Positions 9,101 to 18,749 of a stretch of DNA of 64,000 bases are shown one piece after another. A model generated the notes under the pieces. The model was not told the origin of the DNA and did no database searches. It worked only from the letters and a program-made list of their open reading frames with translations. The number at the start of each line of letters is the position of its first letter. Positions within the stretch are counted from its first letter, which is position 1. A program made the position numbers and the translations under genes. This stretch comes from Dickeya oryzae (GTDB lineage: Bacteria; Pseudomonadota; Gammaproteobacteria; Enterobacterales; Enterobacteriaceae): positions 310,001 to 374,000 of the forward strand of contig NZ_SULL01000006.1 in the NCBI RefSeq assembly GCF_009372235.1, in the 5' to 3' direction.

Positions 9101-10647
9101 ATGATATTTATTCTATCGAAGATCTGGCGCAGTTGATTTTCGACCTGAAACAGGTCAACCCGAAGGCGATGATTTCAGTCAAGCTGGTGTCCGAACCGGG
9201 CGTCGGCACCATCGCTACCGGCGTGGCTAAAGCCTATGCTGACCTTATCACCATCGCTGGCTATGACGGTGGTACCGGTGCCAGCCCGCTGACGTCGGTG
9301 AAATACGCCGGTTGTCCGTGGGAACTGGGCCTGGTAGAAACCCAGCAGGCGCTGGTGGCTAACGGCCTGCGTCATAAGATTCGCCTGCAAGTGGATGGTG
9401 GTCTGAAAACCGGTCTGGATATCGTGAAAGCGGCGATTCTGGGTGCGGAGAGCTTCGGCTTCGGTACTGGCCCGATGGTGGCGCTGGGTTGTAAATACCT
9501 GCGTATCTGTCACCTGAACAACTGCGCTACCGGCGTGGCAACACAGGATGACAAACTGCGCCGCGACCACTATCACGGCCTTCCGGAACGTGTCGTTAAC
9601 TACTTCACCTTCATCGCCCGCGAAACCCGCGAGTTGATGGCGGAACTGGGCGTAAGCCGTCTGGTAGACCTGATCGGCCGTACCGATTTACTGGTCGAAC
9701 TGGATGGCATCACCGCCAAGCAGAACAAACTGGATCTGTCGCCGTTGCTGCACACCGTTGCACCGCAACCCGGCAAAGCACTGTACTGCACCGAAGGCAA
9801 CCCGTCGTTTGACAAGGGGCTGTTGAATAAAGAGCTGATCGCACAGGCTCAGGCGCATGTCGATGCCAGACAGAGCAAAGCGCTCTATTTCGACATCCGC
9901 AATACCGACCGCTCTGTCGGGGCCACCTTGTCCGGCATGATCGCAGAAAAACATGGTGACCAGGGCCTGGCGAGCGACCCGATCAAAGTCAATTTCACCG
10001 GTACCGCAGGCCAGAGCTTCGGCGTCTGGAACGCAGGCGGTGTTGAGCTGGCCCTGACCGGCGATGCTAACGACTATGTGGGTAAAGGTATGGCGGGTGG
10101 TGTTATCTCCGTACGTCCGCCGGTGGGTTCAGCCTTCCGCAGTCACGAAGCCAGCATCATCGGTAACACCTGCCTGTACGGCGCAACCGGCGGCAAACTG
10201 TTCGCGGCTGGTCGTGCTGGCGAGCGTTTCGCCGTGCGTAACTCCGGTGCCATCACCGTGGTAGAAGGTATCGGTGATAACGGCTGCGAATACATGACTG
10301 GCGGTATCGTCTGCATCCTTGGCCGCACCGGCGTCAACTTTGGCGCAGGCATGACCGGCGGCTTCGCCTACGTGCTGGATGAAGACGGCGAATTCCGTAA
10401 GCGCGTCAACCCTGAACTGGTTGAAGTGCTGGATGTGGAAAACCTGGCGATTCACGAAGAACACCTGCGCGGGCTGATTACCGAGCACGTCCAGCACACC
10501 GGTTCGCAGCGTGGTGAGGAAATTCTTGCCAACTGGCCGACCTGGGCTTCGAAGTTTTCGTTGGTCAAACCGAAGTCAAGTGATGTGAAAGCGTTGTTGG
10601 GTCATCGTAGTCGTTCCGCAGCGGAGCTGCGGGTACAGGCGCAGTAA
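6187..10647 (+). CDS. gltB: Glutamate synthase (NADPH) large subunit
   Basis: With GltD this enzyme makes two glutamates from glutamine and 2-oxoglutarate, the main nitrogen-assimilation step at low ammonium. The 1486-residue chain begins MLYDASHERDNCGFG: the catalytic N-terminal nucleophile is Cys12 after a short propeptide. Next come the class II amidotransferase domain, a central domain, the FMN-binding synthase domain (EGGEDPARYGTNK, PPPHHDIYSIEDL) with the 3Fe-4S cysteines in CKYLRICHLNNCATG, and the beta-helix GXGXG domain at the C-terminus. The annotated E. coli protein has about 29 more N-terminal residues; here a TGA lies 2 codons before the ATG, so that extension is impossible. A GGGGAGG site precedes the start by 11 nt. 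gltD follows after 9 nt. Confidence 0.98.
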   Translation: MLYDASHERDNCGFGLIAHIEGEPSHKVVRTAIHALARMQHRGAILADGKTGDGCGLLLQKPDRFFRLVAEEQGWRLANNYAVGMLFLSRDEEKARATRRIVEEELQNETLSVLGWREVPTNPDVLGEIALSSLPCIEQIFVNAPAGWRPRDMERRLFMARRRIEKRVQDKDFYVCSLSNLVNIYKGLCMPTDLPRFYLDLADLRMESAICLFHQRFSTNTVPRWRLAQPFRYLAHNGEINTITGNRQWARARAYKFKTPLIPDLLDAAPFVDESGSDSMSLDNMLELFLAGGMDIVRAMRLLVPPAWQNNPNMDPELRAFFDFNSMHMEPWDGPAGLVLSDGRYAACNLDRNGLRPARYVITKDKLITCASEVGIWDYQPDEVVEKGRVGPGELMVIDTRTGRILHSTETDDDLKSRHPYKEWMEKNVKRLVPFEELPDDQVGSRELDNALLETYQKQFGYSFEELDQVIRVLGENGQEATGSMGDDTPFAVLSSRPRIIYDYFRQQFAQVTNPPIDPLRESHVMSLATCIGREMNVFCEAEGQAHRLSFKSPILLYSDFIQLINQDPEHYRAEKIDITFDPKQRSLQETVEKLCDEAEYKVRAGAVLLVLTDRGIAQDRLPVPAPMAVGAIQARLVEKSLRCDANIIVETGSARDPHHFAVLLGFGATAVYPYLAYETLAGLVDNHTIDKPYRTVMQNYRNGINKGLYKIMSKMGISTIASYRCSKLFEAVGLHQDVSSRCFQGVVSRIGGASFSDFEQDLQNLSKRAWLKRQKLDQGGLLKFVYGGEYHAYNPDVVKTLQTAVHSGNYQDYQQYAKLVNERPASMLRDLLAVQPQAGSAIPLEQVEPDSELFKRFDTAAMSIGALSPEAHESLAEAMNSLGGFSNSGEGGEDPARYGTNKVSRIKQVASGRFGVTPAYLVNADVIQIKVAQGAKPGEGGQLPGDKVTPYIARLRYSVPGVTLISPPPHHDIYSIEDLAQLIFDLKQVNPKAMISVKLVSEPGVGTIATGVAKAYADLITIAGYDGGTGASPLTSVKYAGCPWELGLVETQQALVANGLRHKIRLQVDGGLKTGLDIVKAAILGAESFGFGTGPMVALGCKYLRICHLNNCATGVATQDDKLRRDHYHGLPERVVNYFTFIARETRELMAELGVSRLVDLIGRTDLLVELDGITAKQNKLDLSPLLHTVAPQPGKALYCTEGNPSFDKGLLNKELIAQAQAHVDARQSKALYFDIRNTDRSVGATLSGMIAEKHGDQGLASDPIKVNFTGTAGQSFGVWNAGGVELALTGDANDYVGKGMAGGVISVRPPVGSAFRSHEASIIGNTCLYGATGGKLFAAGRAGERFAVRNSGAITVVEGIGDNGCEYMTGGIVCILGRTGVNFGAGMTGGFAYVLDEDGEFRKRVNPELVEVLDVENLAIHEEHLRGLITEHVQHTGSQRGEEILANWPTWASKFSLVKPKSSDVKALLGHRSRSAAELRVQAQ

Positions 10648-12075
<1,428 letters not shown>

Positions 12076-12092
12076 TGACTTTCTGACACATC

Positions 12093-12118
12093 AAAGGCGG
12101 CTACGGCCGCCTTTATGC
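12093..12118 (+). terminator. gltBD terminator, probably bidirectional
   Basis: A perfect 9-bp stem, AAAGGCGGC and GCCGCCTTT, closes a TACG tetraloop. A/T tracts flank both sides, so it can also end transcription of the converging GFA-family gene. Confidence 0.85.
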
Positions 12119-12157
12119 TTTCCAATGCTGGTTGTTTTCCCTCATCAGGAATTCGTA

Positions 12158-12568
12158 TTACTTTTTATATAAATCAATGATGTCCTGTTCGGTCATCGTT
12201 GGGGTTTGCTGTACGAAATCGTAATAATCAGGCTTGTTATCAATGTAGACCTGCGAAGCCAGCTTTTGTGGGACATTGGGGAATAGCCCGGCGGAAATTG
12301 AATAGATTTCCGGTTTAAGCAGCCGATAAAACAGGTGGGTTCCACATGTGCGGCAAAAAGCACGCTCCGCCCAGTCGGAAGAACGGTACCGTCCGATATG
12401 CTCTTCCCCCTCAAGAGTCACCCCTTGCTGAGTTTCAATCGCCATCAACGGCCCACCTCCCCATGTCCGGCACATACTGCAATGACAGACATACACATCA
12501 TGCGTACATGACTCAGGAACCGTTATCGTTACTGCACCGCATAAACAGCGGCCTTGACTGGTTTTCAT
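12158..12568 (-). CDS. GFA-family (CENP-V/GFA domain) zinc-binding protein
   Basis: The 136-residue product has the cysteine pattern of the glutathione-dependent formaldehyde-activating (GFA) family: GRCLCGAV near the start, CHCSMC in the middle and CRTCGTHLF, all expected zinc ligands. The family fold is known, but most members have no proven substrate, and glutathione-formaldehyde chemistry should not be assumed. Start chosen at ATG 12568, six nt after AAGGAG; a GTG lies one codon upstream. It stands alone between gltD and sspB and is not part of the usual E. coli order here, so it may be an accessory gene. Confidence 0.8.
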   Translation of the reverse strand: MKTSQGRCLCGAVTITVPESCTHDVYVCHCSMCRTWGGGPLMAIETQQGVTLEGEEHIGRYRSSDWAERAFCRTCGTHLFYRLLKPEIYSISAGLFPNVPQKLASQVYIDNKPDYYDFVQQTPTMTEQDIIDLYKK

Positions 12569-12632
12569 CACATTCTCCTTCGATTAAATACGAGACTGAC
12601 AATGGATAAACCCGTTACCAGACAGCAAAGAC

Positions 12633-12689
12633 ATTATGGACCTTATCGGCTTTATGGACCTTTCATTCGGATAATACTTTCATTCGGGC
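12633..12689. repeat. Short direct repeats upstream of the GFA-family gene
   Basis: TTATGGACCTT occurs at about 12634-12644 and 12652-12662, and TTTCATTCGG at about 12661-12670 and 12679-12688, forming a small mosaic of nested duplications. No function is evident; it may be replication slippage. Confidence 0.5.
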
Positions 12690-12692
12690 ATT

Positions 12693-12720
12693 AAAAAAGG
12701 CACGTTACCGTGCCTTTTTT
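12693..12720 (-). terminator. sspAB terminator
   Basis: GGCACG pairs with CGTGCC around TTAC, flanked by six A and six T. It lies 10 bp after the sspB stop on the minus strand and is symmetrical enough to work in both directions. Confidence 0.9.
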
Positions 12721-12730
12721 ATCAGTGCGA

Positions 12731-13237
12731 TTATTTGACCACCCGCAGGGAAGGCCGACCACCTCTTGGTGGCGAGGGCGGCTCGTCATCTGGCTGCGGC
12801 TCGCTCTCAACGGCGGGAGAAGAAGGTTCATTGTCCACCACCGACATCAGTGTTGGTCTGGATTCCTCTTCAGAATGGGGCTGCACGCCAAACTCTTCGA
12901 CAATTTCGTAAGCAGGCTCGGGTTCAAACATCGTACCCGCGCCATTTTCACGCGCATAGATAGCCATCACCGACGCCATCGGGACAAACACCTGGCGGGG
13001 AACGCCGCCAAAACGCGCATTAAAGCGCACGCTGTCATCAGCCAGTTCGAGATTGCCTACCGCACGCGGTGCAATATTCAGGACAATCTGCCCATCACGG
13101 GCAAACTCCATCGGTACCTGCACGCCGGGAACGGTCACATCGACAACCAGATGCGGCGTTAATTGGTTGTCCAGCAACCAGTCATAAAAAGCCCGTAATA
13201 AATAGGGACGGCGTGGAGAGAGCTGAGACAACGTCAT
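12731..13237 (-). CDS. sspB: ClpXP adaptor protein SspB
   Basis: SspB tethers ssrA-tagged polypeptides and fragments such as RseA to ClpXP for degradation. The 168-residue protein starts MTLSQLSPRRPYLLRAFYDW, nearly as E. coli, and the folded substrate-binding domain runs to about residue 110 (NLELADDSVRFNARFGG, YARENGAGTMFEPE). An acidic, Pro-rich flexible tail ends in the ClpX-binding motif RGGRPSLRVVK. The start is only 4 nt after the sspA stop. Since DegS, encoded in this window, releases the RseA fragment that SspB delivers, the two act in one pathway. Confidence 0.96.
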   Translation of the reverse strand: MTLSQLSPRRPYLLRAFYDWLLDNQLTPHLVVDVTVPGVQVPMEFARDGQIVLNIAPRAVGNLELADDSVRFNARFGGVPRQVFVPMASVMAIYARENGAGTMFEPEPAYEIVEEFGVQPHSEEESRPTLMSVVDNEPSSPAVESEPQPDDEPPSPPRGGRPSLRVVK

Positions 13238-13241
13238 GCCA

Positions 13242-13883
13242 TTACCCTCTGGACTGCAACCGAATTTCGCGCTCAACTTCAGTCAACGACGCGAGGAAGG
13301 CATCACGTTCGAACACACGGGTCATATAACCCTTCAGTTCTTTGGCACCAGAACCACTCAACTCAATACCCAGCAGCGGCAGACGCCACAACAACGGCGC
13401 CAGATAGCAATCCACCAGGCTGAACTCTTCACTCATGAAATAAGGTGCTTCGTTGAAAACCGGGGCGATAGCCAGCAGTTCTTCACGCAATTGCTTGCGT
13501 GCCGCTTCCGCATCCTGAGCATTGCCAGTCTGGATGGTTTTCATCAGCGAATACCAATCCTGCTCAATGCGGTGCATCATCAGACGGCTGTTACCACGCG
13601 CCACCGGATAAACCGGCATCAGCGGCGGGTGCGGGAAACGCTCATCCAGGTATTCCATGATGATACGTGATTCATACAACGTCAGTTCACGGTCAACCAG
13701 TGTCGGCACAGAGCCGTAGGGATTAAGGTCGATAAGATCCTGCGGCAGATTATCCATGTCCACCTGTTCAATCTCGACACTTACCCCTTTCTCGGCCAGT
13801 ACAATGCGGACCTGATGGCTAAAAATGTCGGACAGACCAGAAAACAGCGTCATCACCGAACGTTTGTTGGCAGCGACAGCCAT
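13242..13883 (-). CDS. sspA: Stringent starvation protein A
   Basis: SspA has a glutathione-S-transferase fold without known transferase activity and binds RNA polymerase; it aids stationary-phase acid tolerance and lowers H-NS level in E. coli. The 213-residue product starts MAVAANKRSVMTLFSG; an upstream in-frame ATG would add four residues but lacks family support. The thioredoxin-like half and the all-helical half (RKQLREELLAIAPVF, SLVDCYLAPLLWRLP) are intact. It is first in a two-gene operon with sspB and has a leader of about 150 nt if the TACACT box is its -10. Confidence 0.96.
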   Translation of the reverse strand: MAVAANKRSVMTLFSGLSDIFSHQVRIVLAEKGVSVEIEQVDMDNLPQDLIDLNPYGSVPTLVDRELTLYESRIIMEYLDERFPHPPLMPVYPVARGNSRLMMHRIEQDWYSLMKTIQTGNAQDAEAARKQLREELLAIAPVFNEAPYFMSEEFSLVDCYLAPLLWRLPLLGIELSGSGAKELKGYMTRVFERDAFLASLTEVEREIRLQSRG

Positions 13884-14041
13884 GAAAACCTCCAAGTTAT
13901 CGAAAAAATACGGCGAACAACCGATCGAATATGATCCTGCTGGCCTTGCCGCGTTTAGGCTTCCCCAAGGGGGAGAAAGCGGACGACATCCGTCGTTCTG
14001 TTAAAATCACTTGCTGGCGAACAGGCACAAAACCGGCCAAT

Positions 14042-14047
14042 AGTGTA
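14042..14047 (-). promoter_or_regulatory. Candidate sspA -10 element
   Basis: Read on the minus strand, TGATACACT gives a good -10 (TACACT) with a TG-type extension. No clear -35 is seen. The 13884-14141 stretch otherwise holds only the sspA leader, with no gene. Confidence 0.4.
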
Positions 14048-14141
14048 TCAGATTCTGTTTGTTTTGTGGGGGGATAAGCGTGTTTTCATGGCTAACCCAC
14101 GGTAATCACAGCATATTTTTTCCACAGGTGATGTCAGGACG

Positions 14142-14172
14142 AAAAAAAACCCGGTGACAGGCACCGGGCTTT
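14142..14172 (-). terminator. rplM-rpsI terminator
   Basis: On the minus strand CCCGGTG and CACCGGG form a 7-bp stem followed by eight T. It lies about 35 nt after the rpsI stop. Confidence 0.92.
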
Positions 14173-14205
14173 TCTGCGTTGATTTCGCTGCCAGGCAGAC
14201 AGAAA

Positions 14206-14601
<396 letters not shown>

Positions 14602-14613
14602 CTATAATCCCGA

Positions 14614-15205
<592 letters not shown>

Positions 15206-15211
15206 CGCAAG

Positions 15212-15240
15212 ATTATAGAGAAGTCGATCCCAAAGGTCGA
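15212..15240 (-). promoter_or_regulatory. rplM promoter
   Basis: On the minus strand a perfect TATAAT (15212-15217) lies 17 bp from TCGACC (15235-15240), a TTGACC-like -35. GC-rich sequence (GCGACCCC) follows the -10, as in growth-rate-controlled promoters. Confidence 0.75.
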
Positions 15241-15297
15241 CTTTTTTCTCTCATAATTTCCTGCACAGCATACAGCGTCTGACACCGTCAATCACGG

Positions 15298-16428
15298 CTA
15301 CGGCAAATGCGGCTGGCGCAGGTACTCTTCACTTTGCATTTCCTGTAAACGCGACAGACAGCGCTGATATTCAAACTTCAGATGCTCGCCCTGATAAATC
15401 TCAAACATCGGCACCTGGGCAGAAATAATCAGCTTGACCCGACGCTCATAGAATTCGTCTACCAACGCCAGAAAACGGCGTGCCGCGTTCTCATCTTTTA
15501 CCGCCATCACCGGCACATGGTGCAATAACACCGTGTGGTACAACCGCGATAAGGCGATGTAATCGTTCTGACTGCGCGCATCAAGACACAACGTGGCAAA
15601 ATCCACCGCCAGCACACCATCCCCCGCGCTCAGTGTTGCCAACGGACGATGATTCACCTCCAGTACCGGGCCTGGCTGGGTGATATCGCGCCCGGACAGA
15701 CGACGGAACATCGCCTGCATTTCAGCCTCAGTTGCGGCATTGAGTGGTGTCAGGTACAGATGGGCCTGCGTCAGCGTACGCAACCGGTAATCAATACCCG
15801 CATCCACATTGAGCACATCACAATGACGTTTGATAAGCTCAATAGCAGGCAGGAAGCGCGCACGCTGCAACCCATTGCGATACAACTCGTCTGGAGGAAT
15901 ATTAGACGTCGCGACCAGCGCAATCCCCCGCGAGAACAATGCTCGCAACAGTTCCGCCAGCAACATGGCGTCGGTAATATCCGAAACGAAAAACTCGTCG
16001 AAACACAGAATGTCTGTCTGCGCTTTAAAGCCGTCCGCCACCTTTTCCAACGGGTTTTCCTGACCTTGCAACTGGTTCAGCTCTTCATGCACCCGCAGCA
16101 TAAAACGGTGGAAATGCAGTCGAAGTTTCCGCTCCGAAGGCAGACTGTGGAAAAACAGGTCCATCAGCCAGGTTTTACCCCGCCCAACCCCGCCCCACAT
16201 GTACAGACCTTGCACCGGTGTCGGCGTTTTTTCTTTCTGTCCCAACCAACTACGCCATTTCGATATCAGTCCCGGCGTACGGCTTTCGGGTTGTATCCAT
16301 ACCTGCTCCGTCAGCGTCTGATGGATAGCGTTCAAACGGACAACCGTCTGATGCTGCACCTCATCCGGCTGATAGGTCTGCGCCATCAACGCCTGCTGAT
16401 AAAGTGCCAAAGGGGTTGTTCTCTGCAT
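15298..16428 (-). CDS. zapE: Cell division protein ZapE (AFG1-like ATPase)
   Basis: ZapE is a cytoplasmic ATPase that, in E. coli, joins the Z ring and is needed under heat and low oxygen. The 376-residue protein has Walker A GGVGRGKTWLMD (Lys85), Walker B ILCFDEFFVSD, and a TSNIPPDELYRNGLQR sensor segment, all typical of the AFG1 family. Length matches E. coli (375). It is divergent from zapG, with a 213-bp shared promoter region. Confidence 0.95.
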   Translation of the reverse strand: MQRTTPLALYQQALMAQTYQPDEVQHQTVVRLNAIHQTLTEQVWIQPESRTPGLISKWRSWLGQKEKTPTPVQGLYMWGGVGRGKTWLMDLFFHSLPSERKLRLHFHRFMLRVHEELNQLQGQENPLEKVADGFKAQTDILCFDEFFVSDITDAMLLAELLRALFSRGIALVATSNIPPDELYRNGLQRARFLPAIELIKRHCDVLNVDAGIDYRLRTLTQAHLYLTPLNAATEAEMQAMFRRLSGRDITQPGPVLEVNHRPLATLSAGDGVLAVDFATLCLDARSQNDYIALSRLYHTVLLHHVPVMAVKDENAARRFLALVDEFYERRVKLIISAQVPMFEIYQGEHLKFEYQRCLSRLQEMQSEEYLRQPHLP

Positions 16429-16641
16429 AGCACAAAATCCCTGAGAAAAATTTCGTTGTATTTTATCGTGCGTTAACGCCGGTTCAGCCCGTGATCGTGA
16501 GCGTTACCGCTTCGCAGTACCCACCTACCCGATCAGACCAGATATACAAGGGCTCCACTCCAGCGAGGTTAGCGGTTATAGTGACTATTATTAAGTGAAA
16601 AAACCCTACGGGACAACGAAGTCAAAAATAGGAGTCGTTTT
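16429..16641. other. Divergent zapE/zapG intergenic region
   Basis: No gene is seen in these 213 bp. The promoters of zapE and zapG must lie here. An AGGAG ribosome site precedes zapG; I did not find a clear sigma-70 promoter pair. Confidence 0.5.
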
Positions 16642-17046
16642 ATGACCTGGGAGTCTGCGCTGATTGGATTTGTTATCGGTGTCATCATTGGCGCTGTCGC
16701 GATGCGGTTCGGTAACCGTAAACTGCGCCAGCAGCAGGTACTGCAAAACGAACTGGAGAAAAACAAAACAGAACTGGAAGAATACCGTCAGGAATTAGTC
16801 AGCCATTTTGCCCACAGTGCAGAACTGCTCGACAATATGGCGCGTGATTATCGTCAGCTTTATCAGCATATGGTGAAAAGCTCCAACAACCTGCTGCCGG
16901 ATGTTCCGATGCAGGATAACCCGTTTCATTATCGCCTGACCGAAGCCGAGTCAGACAATGACCAGGCACCGGTAGATATGCCGCCACGCGACTATTCCGG
17001 CAGTGCCTCCGGCCTGCTGCGTGGCACTCGCCCGACAGGCAAATAA
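16642..17046 (+). CDS. zapG: Cell division/envelope protein ZapG (YhcB, DUF1043)
   Basis: ZapG is an inner-membrane protein that links division with envelope synthesis in E. coli. The 134-residue protein has an N-terminal membrane segment with glycines (about residues 5-22, ALIGFVIGVIIGAVAM), then a coiled coil rich in Gln, Glu and Leu (about 25-80), and a low-complexity tail ending DMPPRDYSG...LLRGTRPTGK. An AGGAG precedes the ATG. It is transcribed toward degQ, but a terminator and a separate promoter lie between. Confidence 0.93.
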   Translation: MTWESALIGFVIGVIIGAVAMRFGNRKLRQQQVLQNELEKNKTELEEYRQELVSHFAHSAELLDNMARDYRQLYQHMVKSSNNLLPDVPMQDNPFHYRLTEAESDNDQAPVDMPPRDYSGSASGLLRGTRPTGK

Positions 17047-17080
17047 CCGGCTACGTTTAGCCGACATTGCCACTGTTATC

Positions 17081-17119
17081 CGCCCTGATGGCACACCATT
17101 TGTCGTCAGGGCGTTTCTT
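17081..17119 (+). terminator. zapG terminator
   Basis: CGCCCTGA (17081-17088) pairs with TCAGGGCG (17106-17113) across a 17-nt loop and is followed by TTTCTT. The loop is long but the stem is perfect. Confidence 0.7.
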
Positions 17120-17192
17120 GCCGGTCATGCTGACCCTCTCCACCGTATCCATGACACGGTCGGTCGTTACATTTCGCTGACGAAATATCAGC

Positions 17193-17219
17193 GAACTTTA
17201 CACATAGCTCCGGGTCTGA
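17193..17219 (+). promoter_or_regulatory. Sigma-E-type promoter upstream of degQ
   Basis: GAACTT (17193-17198) and TCTGA (17215-17219) are separated by exactly 16 bp, the arrangement typical of RpoE promoters (GGAACTT-N16-TCnnA). The predicted start near 17226 leaves a leader of about 65 nt before degQ. No comparably good sigma-70 promoter was seen in the gap. This is a sequence match only. Confidence 0.65.
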
Positions 17220-17291
17220 GTATTCACCGCAAGTTTGAGTTTATATATCATCGTTTTATTCATAAGCAGGTCGTGAGAGAGTTAACAATCA

Positions 17292-18662
17292 ATGAAAAAA
17301 ACATCGTTGTTATATAGCGCACTGGCACTCGGTATTGGACTGTCGTTGTCTTCAGTGCCCCCGGCCAACGCCGCGTTGCCTGCCGTTGTTGAAGGTCAGC
17401 CTCTGCCCAGCCTGGCCCCCATGCTGGAAAAAGTGTTGCCTGCTGTCGTGAGCGTGCATGTGGAAGGCACACAGGTACAGCGTCAGCGTATTCCGGAAGA
17501 GTTCAAATTCTTCTTTGGCCCGAACACCCCGTCGGAAAAACAGAATTCACGTCCGTTCGAAGGGTTAGGCTCTGGCGTCATCATTAACGCCGAAAAAGGC
17601 TATGTGCTCACCAACAATCACGTCGTCAACAATGCAGATAAAATTCAGGTGCAGTTGAATGACGGCCGTGAATATGACGCCAAGCTGATCGGTCGCGACG
17701 AACAAACCGATATCGCGTTGTTGCAGTTAAATGACGCTAAAAACCTCACCGAAATCAAAATGGCAGACTCCGATCAGTTGCGGGTCGGCGACTTTGCTGT
17801 TGCTGTCGGCAACCCATTCGGGCTTGGCCAAACGGCGACATCCGGTATTATTTCCGCCCTGGGTCGTAGTGGTCTAAATCTGGAAGGGCTGGAAAACTTC
17901 ATCCAGACTGATGCCTCCATCAACCGCGGTAACTCCGGCGGGGCGCTGGTCAACCTGCGCGGCGAGCTTATCGGCATCAATACCGCGATTCTGGCACCAA
18001 GCGGCGGTAACGTCGGTATCGGCTTCGCCATTCCCAGCAACATGGCGCAAAACCTGGCTCAGCAATTGGTGGAATTTGGCGAGGTAAAACGCGGCCTGCT
18101 GGGGATCAAGGGCAGCGAAATGACCGCCGAGATAGCGAAAGCCTTCAAGGTGGATGCCCAGCGTGGCGCGTTTGTGAGCGAAGTGATACCTAAATCTGCC
18201 GCCGCTAAAGCCGGTATTAAAGCTGGCGACGTACTGGTTTCACTGGATGGCAAGCCTATCAGCAGTTTTGCGGAACTGCGCGCTAAAATTGGCACAACCG
18301 CACCGGGTAAAACCGTGCGCATCGGCCTGCTGCGTGACGGTAAACAGCAGGAAGTCTCAGTGGTACTGGATAATAGCGCCAACGTGACAACCAATGCTGA
18401 CACACTTACCCCGGCACTGCAGGGAGCTACCCTCAATAACGGGCAGTTGAAGGACGGCAGCAAAGGTGTGGCTATCGATAACGTAGCCAAAGACAGCGCC
18501 GCCGCTAAAGTCGGTCTGCAAAAAGGCGACATCATCGTCGGCGTGAACCGCGAACGTGTAGAAAACATCACCCAATTGCGCAAAATTCTGGAAGCCAAGC
18601 CTTCGGTGCTGGCGCTGAATATTGTCCGTGGCGATGAAAGTATCTATCTTCTGTTGCGTTAA
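17292..18662 (+). CDS. degQ: Periplasmic serine endoprotease DegQ
   Basis: DegQ is an HtrA-family protease and chaperone that degrades misfolded periplasmic proteins. The 456-residue precursor has a signal peptide ending ANA (residue 27). The catalytic triad is His110 (TNNHVV), Asp140 (DEQTDIALL) and Ser215 (GNSGGAL), followed by PDZ1 (about 260-350) and PDZ2 (about 370-455). The loop before the protease core is short, as in DegQ rather than DegP. A sigma-E-like promoter and GAGAGAG ribosome element precede it; degS follows after 87 bp with a strong hairpin between. Confidence 0.95.
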   Translation: MKKTSLLYSALALGIGLSLSSVPPANAALPAVVEGQPLPSLAPMLEKVLPAVVSVHVEGTQVQRQRIPEEFKFFFGPNTPSEKQNSRPFEGLGSGVIINAEKGYVLTNNHVVNNADKIQVQLNDGREYDAKLIGRDEQTDIALLQLNDAKNLTEIKMADSDQLRVGDFAVAVGNPFGLGQTATSGIISALGRSGLNLEGLENFIQTDASINRGNSGGALVNLRGELIGINTAILAPSGGNVGIGFAIPSNMAQNLAQQLVEFGEVKRGLLGIKGSEMTAEIAKAFKVDAQRGAFVSEVIPKSAAAKAGIKAGDVLVSLDGKPISSFAELRAKIGTTAPGKTVRIGLLRDGKQQEVSVVLDNSANVTTNADTLTPALQGATLNNGQLKDGSKGVAIDNVAKDSAAAKVGLQKGDIIVGVNRERVENITQLRKILEAKPSVLALNIVRGDESIYLLLR

Positions 18663-18673
18663 GCTATGAAAAA

Positions 18674-18700
18674 GTGGACACCGCGCGATGCGGTGTCCAC
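18674..18700. other. Strong hairpin between degQ and degS
   Basis: GTGGACACCGC and GCGGTGTCCAC form a perfect 11-bp stem with a GCGAT loop. No T-run follows on the plus strand, so it is not a normal terminator. It may protect the degQ mRNA 3' end or reduce read-through to degS. Confidence 0.75.
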
Positions 18701-18749
18701 CCTTCTCTGATATTCTGCGATTCAACCTTCTTTCACACCCAAAACGCTC

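Noticed and set aside
15649-16476. 275-codon open frame antisense to zapE
   Set aside because: zapE has intact Walker motifs; no evidence supports the opposite frame.
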